Shown here piece after piece: positions 12,211-20,552 of a DNA stretch of 64,000 bases. The stretch's first letter is position 1. Each line of letters opens with the position of its first letter. A program made the translations under genes and the position numbers. The notes under the pieces were generated by a model. The model did no database searches. It was not told where the DNA came from and was given only the letters and a program-made list of their open reading frames with translations. This stretch comes from Paraconexibacter algicola (GTDB lineage Bacteria > Actinomycetota > Thermoleophilia > Solirubrobacterales > Solirubrobacteraceae), in NCBI RefSeq assembly GCF_003044185.1, contig NZ_PYYB01000001.1:1240001-1304000 (forward strand). Reading direction: 5' to 3'.

Positions 12211-12921
12211 GTGACCGTCGCGCTGCCCCGCCTCGAAGAGCTCGTCCTCGTCCACGACCTGCCTATCGCGGCAGCCGCCCGGCTCGACCTCCTGCTGGAG
12301 CGGTTCGCCACCGATCCCCAGGCGCCGACGACCGTCACGGCCCCGCGGGAGGGAGCCGACGTCCACGTTGCCGACAGCCTGGTGGCGCTGGAGGTGCCGG
12401 TGGTCCGGGAGGCCCGCCGCATCGCGGACCTCGGCGCCGGTGCCGGCGTCCCCGGGCTGGTGCTGGCCCTCGCGCTGCCGGAGGCGACCGTCAGCCTCGT
12501 CGAGAGCGTCGGGAAGAAGTGCGACTTCATGGCCCGGACCGCAGAGGCGATGGGTCTCACGAACGCCACGCCCGTCGCCCGTCGGGCGGAGGACTGGCCC
12601 GACGGCATCGGGGTCCACGACCTCGTCACGGCGCGCGCGCTCGCGCCGCTCACCGCGCTCGTCGAGTACGCCGCGCCGCTGCTCCAGGAGGGAGGGCACC
12701 TGTGTGCCTGGAAGGGCCAGCGCGATCCCGGGGAGGAGGCGGATGGGGCGGCCGCGGCCGAGGCGACCGGGATGGCGCTCGTGGAGGTCCGGGCGGTCCG
12801 GCCGTGGCCGGGGGTCGAGGCCCGGCATCTCCACGTGTTCTGCAAGATCTCGCCCACGCCGCCGCGATTCCCGCGGCGCCCCGGCATGGCGCGCAAGCGG
12901 CCGATCGTGGCGACTTCCTGA
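12211..12921 (+). CDS. rsmG: 16S rRNA (guanine527-N7)-methyltransferase RsmG
   Basis: RsmG (GidB) methylates G527 of 16S rRNA using SAM; loss of the family enzyme gives low-level streptomycin resistance. It has 236 residues. Rossmann motif I is IADLGAGAGVPGLVLAL, followed by VSLVESVGKKCDFM and the catalytic-region segment VTARALAPLTALVEYAAPLL. A basic tail (RFPRRPGMARKRP) closes it. The GTG start follows a TANNNT -10 by 7 nt and lies just after parS site 4. It is followed by parAB, the usual order. Confidence 0.95.
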   Translation: MTVALPRLEELVLVHDLPIAAAARLDLLLERFATDPQAPTTVTAPREGADVHVADSLVALEVPVVREARRIADLGAGAGVPGLVLALALPEATVSLVESVGKKCDFMARTAEAMGLTNATPVARRAEDWPDGIGVHDLVTARALAPLTALVEYAAPLLQEGGHLCAWKGQRDPGEEADGAAAAEATGMALVEVRAVRPWPGVEARHLHVFCKISPTPPRFPRRPGMARKRPIVATS

Positions 12922-13012
12922 CCTCTTCGTGCCGATTCGCCGCGCCGGAGGTCGCTACGAGCGGGTTTTCCGGCCCGGCCCGACCTCGCGGACGGCTACC
13001 GTGGAGGGTCGC

Positions 13013-13771
13013 ATGGGCACCGTGTACGCGATCGCCAACCAGAAGGGCGGGGTCGGCAAGACCACTACCGCCGTCAACGTCTCGGCCTGCATCGCCGAGG
13101 CCGGCTACGAGACGCTCCTCGTCGACATCGACCCGCAGGCCAACGCGACGGTCGGGCTGGGGGTCGCCAAGGACCTCGAGCCGAACGTCTACGACGTCCT
13201 CGCCGGCGACGCGCCGGCGCACGAGGCGATCGTGCCGTCCGCGATCGAGCGGCTGCACGTCCTGCCGGCGAGCCCGGACCTCGCCGGGGCCACGATGGAG
13301 CTGCCGCGCCAGGCCGGCTCCGAGGGCAACCTGCGCGACGCGCTCGCCCCGATCAAGGACCGCTTCGCCTACATCGTCCTGGACTGCCCGCCGTCGCTGG
13401 GCCCCCTGACCGTCAACGCGCTGGTCGCCGCCGACCGGGTGATCGTCCCGGTCCAGACCGAGTACTACGCGCTGGAGGGCCTGGCGGGCCTGCTCGAGAC
13501 GCTGCAGCTCGTCCAGCAGCAGCTCAACCCGCGCCTGACCATCGCCGGGATGCTGCTGACGATGCACGACGGCCGCACGCGCCTCTCGCGCGATGTCGAG
13601 GAGGACGTGCGCAAGCACTTCCCCGACCTCGTCTTCGACACCGTCATCCCGCGCAACGTGCGCATCAGCGAGTCGCCGAGCCACGGGGTCCCGGTCACCC
13701 ACTACGACCCGCACTGCGTCGGGGCGGACGCGTACTTCGAGCTCGCCAAGGAGGTGGCGGCCCGTGGCTGA
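13013..13771 (+). CDS. parA: Chromosome partitioning ATPase ParA (Soj)
   Basis: ParA is a Walker-type ATPase that works with ParB-parS to segregate new origins. It has 252 residues. The deviant Walker A is KGGVGKTT at 11-18, Walker A' is LLVDIDPQANAT, and Walker B is YIVLDCPPSLGPLT. The ATG at 13013 has a GGAGGG ribosome site just upstream; an in-frame GTG at 13001 is less likely. Its last 8 bp overlap parB. Confidence 0.96.
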   Translation: MGTVYAIANQKGGVGKTTTAVNVSACIAEAGYETLLVDIDPQANATVGLGVAKDLEPNVYDVLAGDAPAHEAIVPSAIERLHVLPASPDLAGATMELPRQAGSEGNLRDALAPIKDRFAYIVLDCPPSLGPLTVNALVAADRVIVPVQTEYYALEGLAGLLETLQLVQQQLNPRLTIAGMLLTMHDGRTRLSRDVEEDVRKHFPDLVFDTVIPRNVRISESPSHGVPVTHYDPHCVGADAYFELAKEVAARG

Positions 13772-14672
13772 GAAGCGCGGCATGGGCCGTGGGCTGTCGG
13801 CGATCCTCTCGGTCACGGCCGAGGACGTCGCCGGACCGGGCGGCGCGGCGGCCCCGGAGGGCGACGAGCTGCGCGAGCTGCCGGTCGGCGAGGTCCACCC
13901 GAACCCCAACCAGCCGCGCAAGCGGTTCGACGAGGAGGCGCTCCAGGCGCTGGCCGACTCGCTCGGGGAGCGCGGCGTGCTGCAGCCGGTGCTGGTCCGG
14001 CCCGCGCCCGGCGGCGCGAAGGGCTACGAGATCGTCGCCGGTGAGCGCCGCTGGCGGGCCGCGCAGATCGCGGGCCTCGCGGCGATCCCCGCGATCGTCC
14101 GCGAGCGCGACGACGCCACGACCCTCGAGGACGCGCTCGTCGAGAACATGGCCCGGCAGGACCTCAACCCCGTCGAGGAGGCCCGCGCGGTCGCCGGTCT
14201 CGTCGAGGAGCTCGGGCTCACCCGGGAGGCCGTCGGCAAGCGCATCGGCCGCAGCCGCGTGGCCGTCTCCAACCTGCTGCGGCTGCTCGACCTTCCCGAG
14301 GAGGCGCTCGACCTGCTCGAGAGCGGTGCGCTGACCGAAGGCCACGGCCGCGCGCTGCTCATGGCCGAGGACCACGCCGACCGTCGCCGCCTCGCCCGGG
14401 CCGCCGCCGACCAGGGCTGGTCGGTCCGCGTGCTGGAGGAGCAGGCCCGTCAGGCCGGCACGGCAGGAGCGCGGAGCGCCACGCGCGGACGGGCGGCGAT
14501 CCACCCCGACCAGGCCGCCGCCGCCGAGGACATCGCCGCGGCGCTGGGCGCCGCGCTCGGCGCCGACCTGAAGGTCAAGCCCCGCGGCACGGGCTATCGG
14601 GTCGAACTGACGTTCGACTCGCCCGACGAGGCGCTGGCGCTCGCGGAGCGCCTCGGCGTGTCGGTCGGCTGA
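13764..14672 (+). CDS. parB: Chromosome partitioning protein ParB (Spo0J)
   Basis: ParB is the CTP-dependent clamp that loads at parS and spreads to form the partition complex. It has 302 residues. The N-terminal MGRGLSAIL box is probably the ParA-activating peptide. The CTPase domain contains GERRWRAAQIAG (about 93) and ENMARQDLNPVEEA (about 127). The HTH parS-binding region is EAVGKRIGRSRVAVSNLLRL, and a C-terminal dimerisation domain follows after about 240. The GTG at 13764 has GGAGG about 10 nt upstream. Its four binding sites lie 1.6-1.9 kb upstream. Confidence 0.96.
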   Translation: MAEKRGMGRGLSAILSVTAEDVAGPGGAAAPEGDELRELPVGEVHPNPNQPRKRFDEEALQALADSLGERGVLQPVLVRPAPGGAKGYEIVAGERRWRAAQIAGLAAIPAIVRERDDATTLEDALVENMARQDLNPVEEARAVAGLVEELGLTREAVGKRIGRSRVAVSNLLRLLDLPEEALDLLESGALTEGHGRALLMAEDHADRRRLARAAADQGWSVRVLEEQARQAGTAGARSATRGRAAIHPDQAAAAEDIAAALGAALGADLKVKPRGTGYRVELTFDSPDEALALAERLGVSVG

Positions 14673-14710
14673 GCGGCTCCGGCCGGTCGCCACGTCACGG
14701 CGCGGCTCGC

Positions 14711-14716
14711 TACACT
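14711..14716 (+). promoter_or_regulatory. Candidate -10 element for tRNA-Ile
   Basis: TACACT ends 10 nt before the mature tRNA 5' end. The same hexamer is found upstream of tRNA-Lys and rpmH. Confidence 0.5.
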
Positions 14717-14726
14717 GCGCGTCCCC

Positions 14727-14800
14727 GGGCGATTAGCTCAGTCGGTTAGAGCGCGTCTCTGATAAGGACGAGGTCGATGGTTCGAATCCATCATCGCCCA
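14727..14800 (+). tRNA. tRNA-Ile (anticodon GAT)
   Basis: This is a 74-nt cloverleaf. The acceptor stem GGGCGAT pairs with ATCGCCC, with discriminator A. The D arm is AGCTCAGTCGGTTAGAG, the anticodon loop CTGATAA carries GAT, and the T loop is TTCGAAT. The 3' CCA is not encoded (ACCT follows). It is outside any rRNA operon. Confidence 0.97.
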
Positions 14801-14817
14801 CCTCGCAGCACGTGAAG

Positions 14818-14835
14818 GCCCCGCCCGCGCGGGGC
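14818..14835 (+). terminator. Terminator after tRNA-Ile
   Basis: A 7-bp stem (GCCCCGC/GCGGGGC) with a CCGC loop is followed by TTTCGTCGTTCTC. The tail is shared with the hairpins after khpB and tRNA-Lys. Confidence 0.75.
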
Positions 14836-14999
14836 TTTCGTCGTTCTCGGGGTGCCACTTCCCAACCGTGAGAAGTCCGTGAGGGAGGACTACTCCGCGG
14901 GCCCGGCGGGAAGTTCACTGCGCGTCACGACGCGGTTCCCGGCAGCGCACGCCAGACCGCCGCAGCACCTCCATCCTCCAGATCCCGAAAGGAGCGCCC

Positions 15000-15920
15000 G
15001 TGCGTCGGTCGCTGATCCCTGCCGTCCTCCTCACGTCCGTCACCCTCACCGGCGTGGCCGCCGGCTCGGCCCAGGCGGCCGACCTGCGCCTCCCGTTCGC
15101 CTGCGGCGCCCAGTTCACCGGCAAGACCTACTCCGGGCACAGCCCGCAGAACGCCATCGACTACAACGGCCTCGGCGGCGGCAACTCCGACCTCGGCATG
15201 AAGATCGTCGCCGCGGGCTCGGGCACGGTCACGAAGTCGCTCTACTACTCCAAGGCCTCCAACGTCGGCTACGGCAACGCGATCGAGATCCGTCACGGCG
15301 ACGGGACCCGCACCTTCTACGCGCACCTGCGCGACCGCAAGGTCAAGGTCGGCGACAAGGTCTCGCGCGGCCAGCTCATCGGGCACCTCGGCAACTCGAG
15401 CGCCAAGTACAACCTGCTCGCCCACCTCCACTACGAGCAGCGCTCCTCCTCCGGCGCCGTCGTCAAGGCGCAGTTCAACGGCAGGACCGCTCCCGAGTAC
15501 GCCCGCTTCGGCTCCGCGGTGAGCCACAAGAGCGACAACTGCCCGAAGTCCACCCCGGGGCCCTCCACGCCGACCCCGACGCCCACGCCCAACCCGACGC
15601 CCGCCCCGCCGAGCGGGGGCGGCATCGGCGTCGCGCTCCCGTCGATCAGCACGCGCTTCCGCGCGACCGTCCGCACCGACAACGGCCTGCCCGTCTCGGC
15701 GCGCAAGGACGCGCGCACCAGCGCGGCGGTCGTCCGCAAGTTCAAGAACGGTGACGCGGTGCGCATCGTCTGCCAGAAGCGCGGCCAGACGGTGACCGGC
15801 AAGTACGGCACCTCGAACCTGTGGGACCTCGTCGACCTCGGCGGCGGCCGCGGCGCGTACATCACCGACACCTACGTCTACACCGGGCGCGACGGGCGCG
15901 TCGCCCCCGCGTGCCCGTGA
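15000..15920 (+). CDS. Secreted M23 (LytM-type) metallopeptidase with SH3-like domain
   Basis: This is a probable zinc endopeptidase that cuts peptidoglycan cross-bridges outside the cell, 306 residues. A Sec signal peptide ends near AQA at residue 26. The M23 core has a first motif of His47 and Asp54 (HSPQNAIDYN), His109 in FYAHL and His142-x-His144 in AHLHY, so the zinc and catalytic set looks complete. A Pro/Thr linker (about 185-205) leads to a C-terminal SH3b-like domain of about 85 residues ending DGRVAPACP. The GTG start follows AAAGGAG. It overlaps by 4 bp the next hydrolase, which carries two copies of the same C-terminal domain. Confidence 0.88.
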   Translation: MRRSLIPAVLLTSVTLTGVAAGSAQAADLRLPFACGAQFTGKTYSGHSPQNAIDYNGLGGGNSDLGMKIVAAGSGTVTKSLYYSKASNVGYGNAIEIRHGDGTRTFYAHLRDRKVKVGDKVSRGQLIGHLGNSSAKYNLLAHLHYEQRSSSGAVVKAQFNGRTAPEYARFGSAVSHKSDNCPKSTPGPSTPTPTPTPNPTPAPPSGGGIGVALPSISTRFRATVRTDNGLPVSARKDARTSAAVVRKFKNGDAVRIVCQKRGQTVTGKYGTSNLWDLVDLGGGRGAYITDTYVYTGRDGRVAPACP

Positions 15921-17182
15921 GCACCGTGCGCCGCACCGCGCTCCTCCTCACCGCGGCCACCGCGACCCTCGGGGTCGCGGTGCCCACCGCGGCCCAGGCG
16001 TCCCGTCCGCCCGCGGACGGTGGAGGTGCCGTCACCGGCGTCACCAAGACCAACCCGCCCAACCGGCTGCTCGTCCGCAAGCAGCCGGGCCGGGGCGCGG
16101 TCATCGCGCGCCTCGCGCCCGAGACCCGGGTCGCGATCCGCTGCCAGACCAGCGGTCCGGCCGTGAACGGGCGCTTCGGCCGCTCCCGCGTCTGGGACCA
16201 GATCGCGACGACCGCCAAGGGCATCGGCTACGTCTCCGACTCCTACGTGTTCACGGGCAGCGACGACCTCGTCGCCCCCGTGTGCGGCCGGAAGGTCTCG
16301 ACCGGCGCGACGAAGCCCGGACGCATCGCGACCGAGCGGCTGCCCCTGATCGTCCGCCGGGCCCCGAACCTGTCGGCCGGCGAGGTCACGCGCCTGGCGC
16401 CCGGCACGCGCGTGCGGATCAGCTGCCAGACCACGGGCCCGGCCGTCGCCGGCACGCTCGGCACCTCGACGCTGTGGAACCGCATCACGTCGCCGACCAC
16501 GGGCTTCGTCCCGGACAGCTACGTGGCGACCGGCAGCGATGGGCGCGTCGCGCCCCCGTGTCGCGCCGCGTCCCCGCCGAGCACGCCCGCGCAGCCGCCC
16601 GAGGACCAGGCGCCGTCGCCCGGCGGCGGACCGAAGCCCGGACAGGCCGAGGAGGGCCGGTGCACGTCCGACGTGCCGTTCCCGCTCGAGCGCGCCCCCG
16701 CCAACCGCGGGCAGTTCATCGACTGGTACGGCGACGACGCGTCGCGCAGCGACCGGCGGACCCAGGTGCCCGCCGCGGTCACGCTCGGGCAGGGCATCCT
16801 CGAGTCCGGGGACGGCCAGCACACCGCCGGGGCCAACAACTACTTCGGCATCAAGGCGGCGTCCAAGGGCGGCGACCGCTACCGCTGGGGTGACGAGGCC
16901 GTCGGCTGCGTGTTCCGCAAGACCCGCGAGGTCGTCAACGGCCAGGACGTCTACGTGGTCGCCGCGTTCCGCCTGTACCGCTCGGCGACGGACTCGTTCG
17001 TCGACCACGCGGAGTTCCTGTCGGAGAGCAGCCGCTACCGGCCCGCGTTCGGCGCCAAGGACGACTCGCGCGAGTTCGTCCGGCGGATCCAGAAGGCCGG
17101 ATACGCCACCGACCCGAAGTACAGCACCCTGGTCATCGGCCTGATGGACCAGAACAACCTGTACCGGTTCGACGTGCGCTGA
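15917..17182 (+). CDS. Secreted glucosaminidase (GH73-like) with two SH3-like repeats
   Basis: This 421-residue probable N-acetylglucosaminidase cleaves peptidoglycan glycan strands. A signal peptide (LLLTAATATLGVAV...AQA) is followed by two SH3b-like repeats of about 80 residues, each with a CQT.GPAV.G..G.S.(V/L)W core, a D(S)YV(F/A)TGSD segment and a closing VAP.C. A Pro-rich linker leads to the catalytic domain, with AVTLGQGILESGDG (putative catalytic Glu) and NNYFGIKA, as in FlgJ/LytG-type enzymes. The GTG at 15917 overlaps the M23 gene by 4 bp. The pair probably acts together in wall remodelling. Confidence 0.85.
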   Translation: MSTVRRTALLLTAATATLGVAVPTAAQASRPPADGGGAVTGVTKTNPPNRLLVRKQPGRGAVIARLAPETRVAIRCQTSGPAVNGRFGRSRVWDQIATTAKGIGYVSDSYVFTGSDDLVAPVCGRKVSTGATKPGRIATERLPLIVRRAPNLSAGEVTRLAPGTRVRISCQTTGPAVAGTLGTSTLWNRITSPTTGFVPDSYVATGSDGRVAPPCRAASPPSTPAQPPEDQAPSPGGGPKPGQAEEGRCTSDVPFPLERAPANRGQFIDWYGDDASRSDRRTQVPAAVTLGQGILESGDGQHTAGANNYFGIKAASKGGDRYRWGDEAVGCVFRKTREVVNGQDVYVVAAFRLYRSATDSFVDHAEFLSESSRYRPAFGAKDDSREFVRRIQKAGYATDPKYSTLVIGLMDQNNLYRFDVR

Positions 17183-17191
17183 GGTCCGCGT

Positions 17192-17232
17192 GCTACCCGG
17201 GGCGGCGATTGTGGTGCGCCGCCCCGGGTAGC
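17192..17232 (+). terminator. Long hairpin after the hydrolase pair
   Basis: Perfect 16-bp arms (17192-17207 and 17217-17232) flank a 9-nt loop. No T-run follows. It ends 9 bp before the next ORF, so it may be a terminator or an RNA-stability element. Confidence 0.65.
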
Positions 17233-17240
17233 CGCCGGAC

Positions 17241-17501
17241 ATGGTCACCGTCGCCCTCGTCGTCGTCCTGCTGCTGGCGCTCGCCGTCGGAGCCGTCCTG
17301 GTCGTGACGCGGCGCACGCCGACCGCGCTCGAGCGTGAGGCCGCCGTCGACGCCCGTGCCCGCAGCGCGGTCGCGGAGGAGGAGGAGCTGTCCGTCTCCG
17401 CCGTGGAGCAGCGGGAGGCCGCGGACCGCGAACGTCCGCTCACGCCCGCCGAGCGCGAGGTCCTGCGCGACCGGGCGGCCGACGAGCGGCCCGAGCGCTA
17501 G
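17241..17501 (+). CDS. Small single-pass membrane protein, unknown function
   Basis: This is an 86-residue ORF. Residues 3-22 (VALVVVLLLALAVGAVLVV) form one hydrophobic helix, and the remainder is highly charged and probably coiled (Glu/Arg/Ala-rich). There is no recognisable domain. No ribosome site precedes the ATG, which follows the long hairpin directly. It overlaps the 3' end of the opposite-strand SDR gene by 4 bp. It may be real but is the least secure gene in this stretch. Confidence 0.45.
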   Translation: MVTVALVVVLLLALAVGAVLVVTRRTPTALEREAAVDARARSAVAEEEELSVSAVEQREAADRERPLTPAEREVLRDRAADERPER

Positions 17502-18331
17502 CGCGGCACGGAGCCGCCCGCGCGCGCGGCAGCGTCCGCCGCGTCCGCGCCCGTCCTGGTGGTGAGCACCGACGCGGCCCCGCCCGCCGTCGCGCGTCGC
17601 ACGAGCCACGGGGTCACCGCGCGCAGCCCGGCGACGATGCCGTAGGCGCGCGGCACGTACCGCTCGGGGCGCCGACCCAGGCCCGCGGAGCGGATCGCCT
17701 CGGCGGCCCGCTCCGGCGTGGAGACGAGCCAGCGCGTCCGCGGGTTGGCGACGAGCTCCTCGGCCGGGAAGCCCTCGGTGGCCACGAAGCCCGGGAGCAC
17801 CAGGCCGACGTGGACGCCGTGCAGGCGCTCCTCGGCGTAGAGCGCGTCGGACCAGCCCGCCAGCGCGAACTTCGAGGCGCTGTACGCGCCGCTGCCCGCG
17901 CGCGACACGCGGCCGGCCGTGCTCGACACGTTGACGATCGCGCTGGGCGCGGAGCGGCGCAGCAGCGGCAGGAGCGCCTCGGTGAGCCGCAGCTGCGCGT
18001 CGAAGTTCAGGTCCATCGTCCGTCGCACGTTCGCGTAGCCGCCGTCCGCGAACGTCGCGCGCCACGCGGCGCCCGCGTTGTTGACCAGCAGGTCGAGCCG
18101 GCCGTGGTGCTCCTCGACGTGCGCGCGGATCCGTCCCGGCGCGTCGTCGTCGACGAGGTCGGCCGCGATCCAGGAGGCGGCCGGCCCGATGCTCGCCGCC
18201 AGCGCGCGCAGCCGCTCCTCGCGCCGCGCGACGAGGATGACGCGGGCGTCGGGCTCGCGGGCGAGCAGACGCGCGGTCGCCTCCCCGATCCCGCTGGACG
18301 CCCCGGTGATGAGGAACACGCGCTCGGCCAT
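17498..18331 (-). CDS. Short-chain dehydrogenase/reductase
   Basis: This 277-residue classical SDR is an NAD(P)-dependent oxidoreductase of unknown substrate. The nucleotide-binding motif is TGASSGIG at 8-15, followed by NNAG. The catalytic set is Ser in IVNVSSTAG and Tyr-x-x-x-Lys in YSASK. The extended C-terminus (after 200) contains a hydrophobic stretch like membrane-associated SDRs of lipid metabolism. The ATG lies 7 nt after a TAGGCT -10, suggesting a leaderless transcript. Confidence 0.88.
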   Translation of the reverse strand: MAERVFLITGASSGIGEATARLLAREPDARVILVARREERLRALAASIGPAASWIAADLVDDDAPGRIRAHVEEHHGRLDLLVNNAGAAWRATFADGGYANVRRTMDLNFDAQLRLTEALLPLLRRSAPSAIVNVSSTAGRVSRAGSGAYSASKFALAGWSDALYAEERLHGVHVGLVLPGFVATEGFPAEELVANPRTRWLVSTPERAAEAIRSAGLGRRPERYVPRAYGIVAGLRAVTPWLVRRATAGGAASVLTTRTGADAADAAARAGGSVPR

Positions 18332-18338
18332 GGCCGGG

Positions 18339-18344
18339 AGCCTA
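18339..18344 (-). promoter_or_regulatory. Candidate -10 for leaderless SDR gene
   Basis: TAGGCT on the minus strand ends 7 nt before the ATG at 18331. It lies at the 3' end of the response-regulator gene. Confidence 0.45.
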
Positions 18345-18740
18345 CGCCCCGCGCGCGGCGGCCCGATCGGCGACCGCGCCCCGGAGCGCGGCGCGGACCG
18401 TCTCCATGTCCGCGCCCTTCTCGACGTAGCGGTCGGCGCCGACCTCGCGGGTCAGGCCCTCCATCCGGTCCGCCGAGAAGCCGCTGAACACGACGATCAC
18501 CATCGCGGGGGCGGCGGCGCGCAGCAGCGGGATCGCCTGCAGCCCGTCGATGCCGGGCATCGACAGGTCCAGCAGGATCCCGTCGGGCTGCTCGCGCCCG
18601 ACGAGCTCGACGCACGCCTGGGCCTCCCCGGCCTCCCCGACGACGGTCATGTCCCCGTCCTCCTCGACGCCGAAGCGCATCAGCGTGCGCAGTTCGGGCA
18701 CGTCGTCGCAGAGCACGATCCGCAGCGGTCCCGCGGTCAT
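18342..18740 (-). CDS. Single-domain (CheY-like) response regulator
   Basis: This 132-residue receiver domain has no output domain. The acidic pocket is LCDDVPE near residue 9, the phospho-acceptor Asp is in LLDLSMPGIDG (about residue 54), Ser is in VVFSGFS, and Lys is in YVEKGAD. Its start overlaps the stop of the upstream PAS histidine kinase by 4 bp (ATGA). It probably receives phosphate from that kinase and acts through protein contact or as a phosphorelay step. Confidence 0.9.
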   Translation of the reverse strand: MTAGPLRIVLCDDVPELRTLMRFGVEEDGDMTVVGEAGEAQACVELVGREQPDGILLDLSMPGIDGLQAIPLLRAAAPAMVIVVFSGFSADRMEGLTREVGADRYVEKGADMETVRAALRGAVADRAAARGA

Positions 18741-19894
18741 GTCGGGGTCTCCGTGTGGTCGGGGAGCGTGAAGCGGAAGTCCGAGCCGCCGTCGGGGGCG
18801 TGCAGGACCCGGATGACGCCGCCGTGTGCCTCGACGGCGCGCTTGCACAGCGCCAGGCCGATGCCGCTACCCGCCCGGTCGCGCCCGGCGCCGCGGCCGC
18901 GCCCGAACATCGCGAAGATCCGCCGGGCGGCCTCGTCGTCGACGCCGATGCCGTTGTCGACCACGGAGATCTCCCAGGCGTCGTCGAGTCGCCGGGCGCC
19001 GACGCGCACGTGCGGGGTCCGGTCCTCGCGCCGGAACTTCACCGCGTTGGCGAGCAGGTTCTGGAGCACCTGGCGCAGCAGCGACGCGTCCCCATGGACG
19101 ACCGGCAGCTCCCCGAGCTCGACGTGGGCCCCCGCGGCCTCGACGCTCGCGGCGATCCGGGCGAGCGCCTCCCCGGCCACCTCGGCGAGGTCGACCTCCG
19201 CCGCCCCGGCGGTCCCCGCGCCCGCGCGCGCGTACCGCAGCAGGTCGTCGATCAGGGTCTGCATCCGGCCGACCGCGCCGACCGCGTTGTCGATGAACTC
19301 GACCGACGTGTCGTCGAGCTGCCCGGCGGTGCGCCGCCGCAGCAGGCCGAGGTACCCGTCGACGATCCGCAGCGGCTCGTGCAGGTCGTGCGACGCGACG
19401 GACGCGAACTGCTGGAGCTCCGCGTTGGAGCGCTCGAGCTCGCGCAGGGCCGCCTGCAGCTCGCTCGCGGCGGCGTGCCGGGCGCTGACGTCGCGCATGA
19501 TCGCGGCGTGGAAGCGTCGGCCGTCGTGCACGTCGCTGGCCAGCGTCAGCTCGACGGGGAACTCGCTGCCGTCACGGCGCAGGCCGATCACCTCGACCGG
19601 GCCCCGACCGACGACGCGTCGCTCGCCCCCGTCCGCAACCCGTCGCAGACCGGCATGGTGCGCGTCGCGCAGCCGCTCGGGGACGATCGTCGTGACGGGT
19701 CGGCCGACGGCCTCGTCGGCCCGCCAGCCGAAGATCTGCTCGGCCGCGCCGGTCCACATCGTGATCGTTCCGGTCTCGTCGGCGATGACGATCGCGTCGC
19801 CGACGGCGCGGACCATCGTGAGCAGGAGCGTCTGCGGCTCGACCGGCAGGACGGTCGGGGCGGCGGGTGACGGATCCGGTTCGGGACGACGCAT
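18737..19894 (-). CDS. PAS-domain sensor histidine kinase
   Basis: This 385-residue kinase has no membrane segment. A PAS domain (about 30-140, ADETGTITMWTGAAEQIFGW and a following PAC segment) is joined by a coiled coil to HisKA with the phospho-accepting His in ASHDLHEPLR. HATPase_c has the N box LLANAVKFRR, the G1 box VVDNGIGV and the G2 box GSGIGLALCK. I chose the ATG at 19894; an upstream in-frame start at 19984 would run into the divergent promoter. A TAGCCT hexamer about 45 nt upstream is a possible -10. The kinase is probably cytoplasmic. Confidence 0.88.
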   Translation of the reverse strand: MRRPEPDPSPAAPTVLPVEPQTLLLTMVRAVGDAIVIADETGTITMWTGAAEQIFGWRADEAVGRPVTTIVPERLRDAHHAGLRRVADGGERRVVGRGPVEVIGLRRDGSEFPVELTLASDVHDGRRFHAAIMRDVSARHAAASELQAALRELERSNAELQQFASVASHDLHEPLRIVDGYLGLLRRRTAGQLDDTSVEFIDNAVGAVGRMQTLIDDLLRYARAGAGTAGAAEVDLAEVAGEALARIAASVEAAGAHVELGELPVVHGDASLLRQVLQNLLANAVKFRREDRTPHVRVGARRLDDAWEISVVDNGIGVDDEAARRIFAMFGRGRGAGRDRAGSGIGLALCKRAVEAHGGVIRVLHAPDGGSDFRFTLPDHTETPT

Positions 19895-19994
19895 GGCGAA
19901 GGGGTTCCCGTGGTCGTGATGATGCCGATGGTCCCCGCGCGAGGCTAGCAGGGAGCCGGCGCGCCCGGCCAGGGGTCTGGACACAGGTCGGGCC

Positions 19995-20000
19995 TATACT
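19995..20000 (+). promoter_or_regulatory. Candidate -10 for the bifunctional nuclease gene
   Basis: TATACT lies 35 nt upstream of the GTG at 20036. The leader carries a GAGGAG ribosome site. Confidence 0.5.
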
Positions 20001-20035
20001 CCAGGGCACCTTCCGGACCCCCGAGGAGTCTGTCT

Positions 20036-20524
20036 GTGCAGGAAATGGTCATCTACGGCGTGAGCTTCGACATGGTCGGCAAGCAGCCGATCGTGCTGCT
20101 CAAGACCGTCGACAGCAACAAGTTCCTGCCGATCTGGATCGGGCACCCCGAGGCCGCCGCGATCCTCATGAAGCTGCAGGGCGCGACGACGCCGCGGCCG
20201 ATGACGCACGACCTGCTCGTGGACATGCTCGGCGAGCTCGAGGTCAAGTGCGCCAAGGTCCAGGTGACCGAACTGCGCGACAACACGTTCTTCGCGTCGA
20301 TCACGCTCTCGGCCGGTGGTCGCGAGGTCGAGATCGACTCGCGCCCCAGCGACGCGCTCGCGCTCGCGGTGCGCTCCGGTGCGCCCATCTTCGCCGCGGA
20401 CGAGGTCATCGCCGAGTCGGCGATCGAGTTCGAGCACGAGGTCGAGGACACCGAGGAGGTCGTCGACCGGTTCAAGGACTTCCTGGACCAGGTCAGCCCC
20501 GAGGACTTCCTCGGCGGCGAGTAG
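20036..20524 (+). CDS. Bifunctional nuclease family protein (DUF151)
   Basis: This 162-residue protein has the BFN/DUF151 core: VLLKTVDSNKFLPIWIGHPEA, then MTHDLLVDML and the conserved SRPSDALALAVRSGAPIFA. Homologues in plants show RNase and DNase activity; the bacterial role is poorly known. An acidic tail (EDTEEVVDRFKDFLDQV) follows the core. The GTG start has GAGGAG about 8 nt upstream. Confidence 0.9.
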   Translation: MQEMVIYGVSFDMVGKQPIVLLKTVDSNKFLPIWIGHPEAAAILMKLQGATTPRPMTHDLLVDMLGELEVKCAKVQVTELRDNTFFASITLSAGGREVEIDSRPSDALALAVRSGAPIFAADEVIAESAIEFEHEVEDTEEVVDRFKDFLDQVSPEDFLGGE

Positions 20525-20552
20525 GTCGTCGCAGGCGCCCGCCCCGGGCGCC

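Noticed and set aside
14806-14816. CACGTGAA word after tRNA-Ile as a fifth parS site
   Set aside because: Only the central part matches; the GTTNC half is absent.
14733-14918. Minus-strand 61-residue ORF containing GDDGFEPSTSSLSE
   Set aside because: It is antisense to tRNA-Ile; this is the well-known spurious protein that arises from translating the reverse complement of tRNA genes.
14840-14999. Possible c-di-AMP (ydaO) riboswitch ahead of the M23 peptidase gene
   Set aside because: Such riboswitches precede wall hydrolase genes in actinobacteria, but I could not find the conserved core. Only a short AGTCC/GGACT dyad at 14874-14891 is visible.
15550-15615. Repetitive CCGACGCCC-type stretch as a tandem repeat or CRISPR
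   Set aside because: It encodes the Pro/Thr linker of the M23 enzyme. No spacers or palindromic repeats are present.
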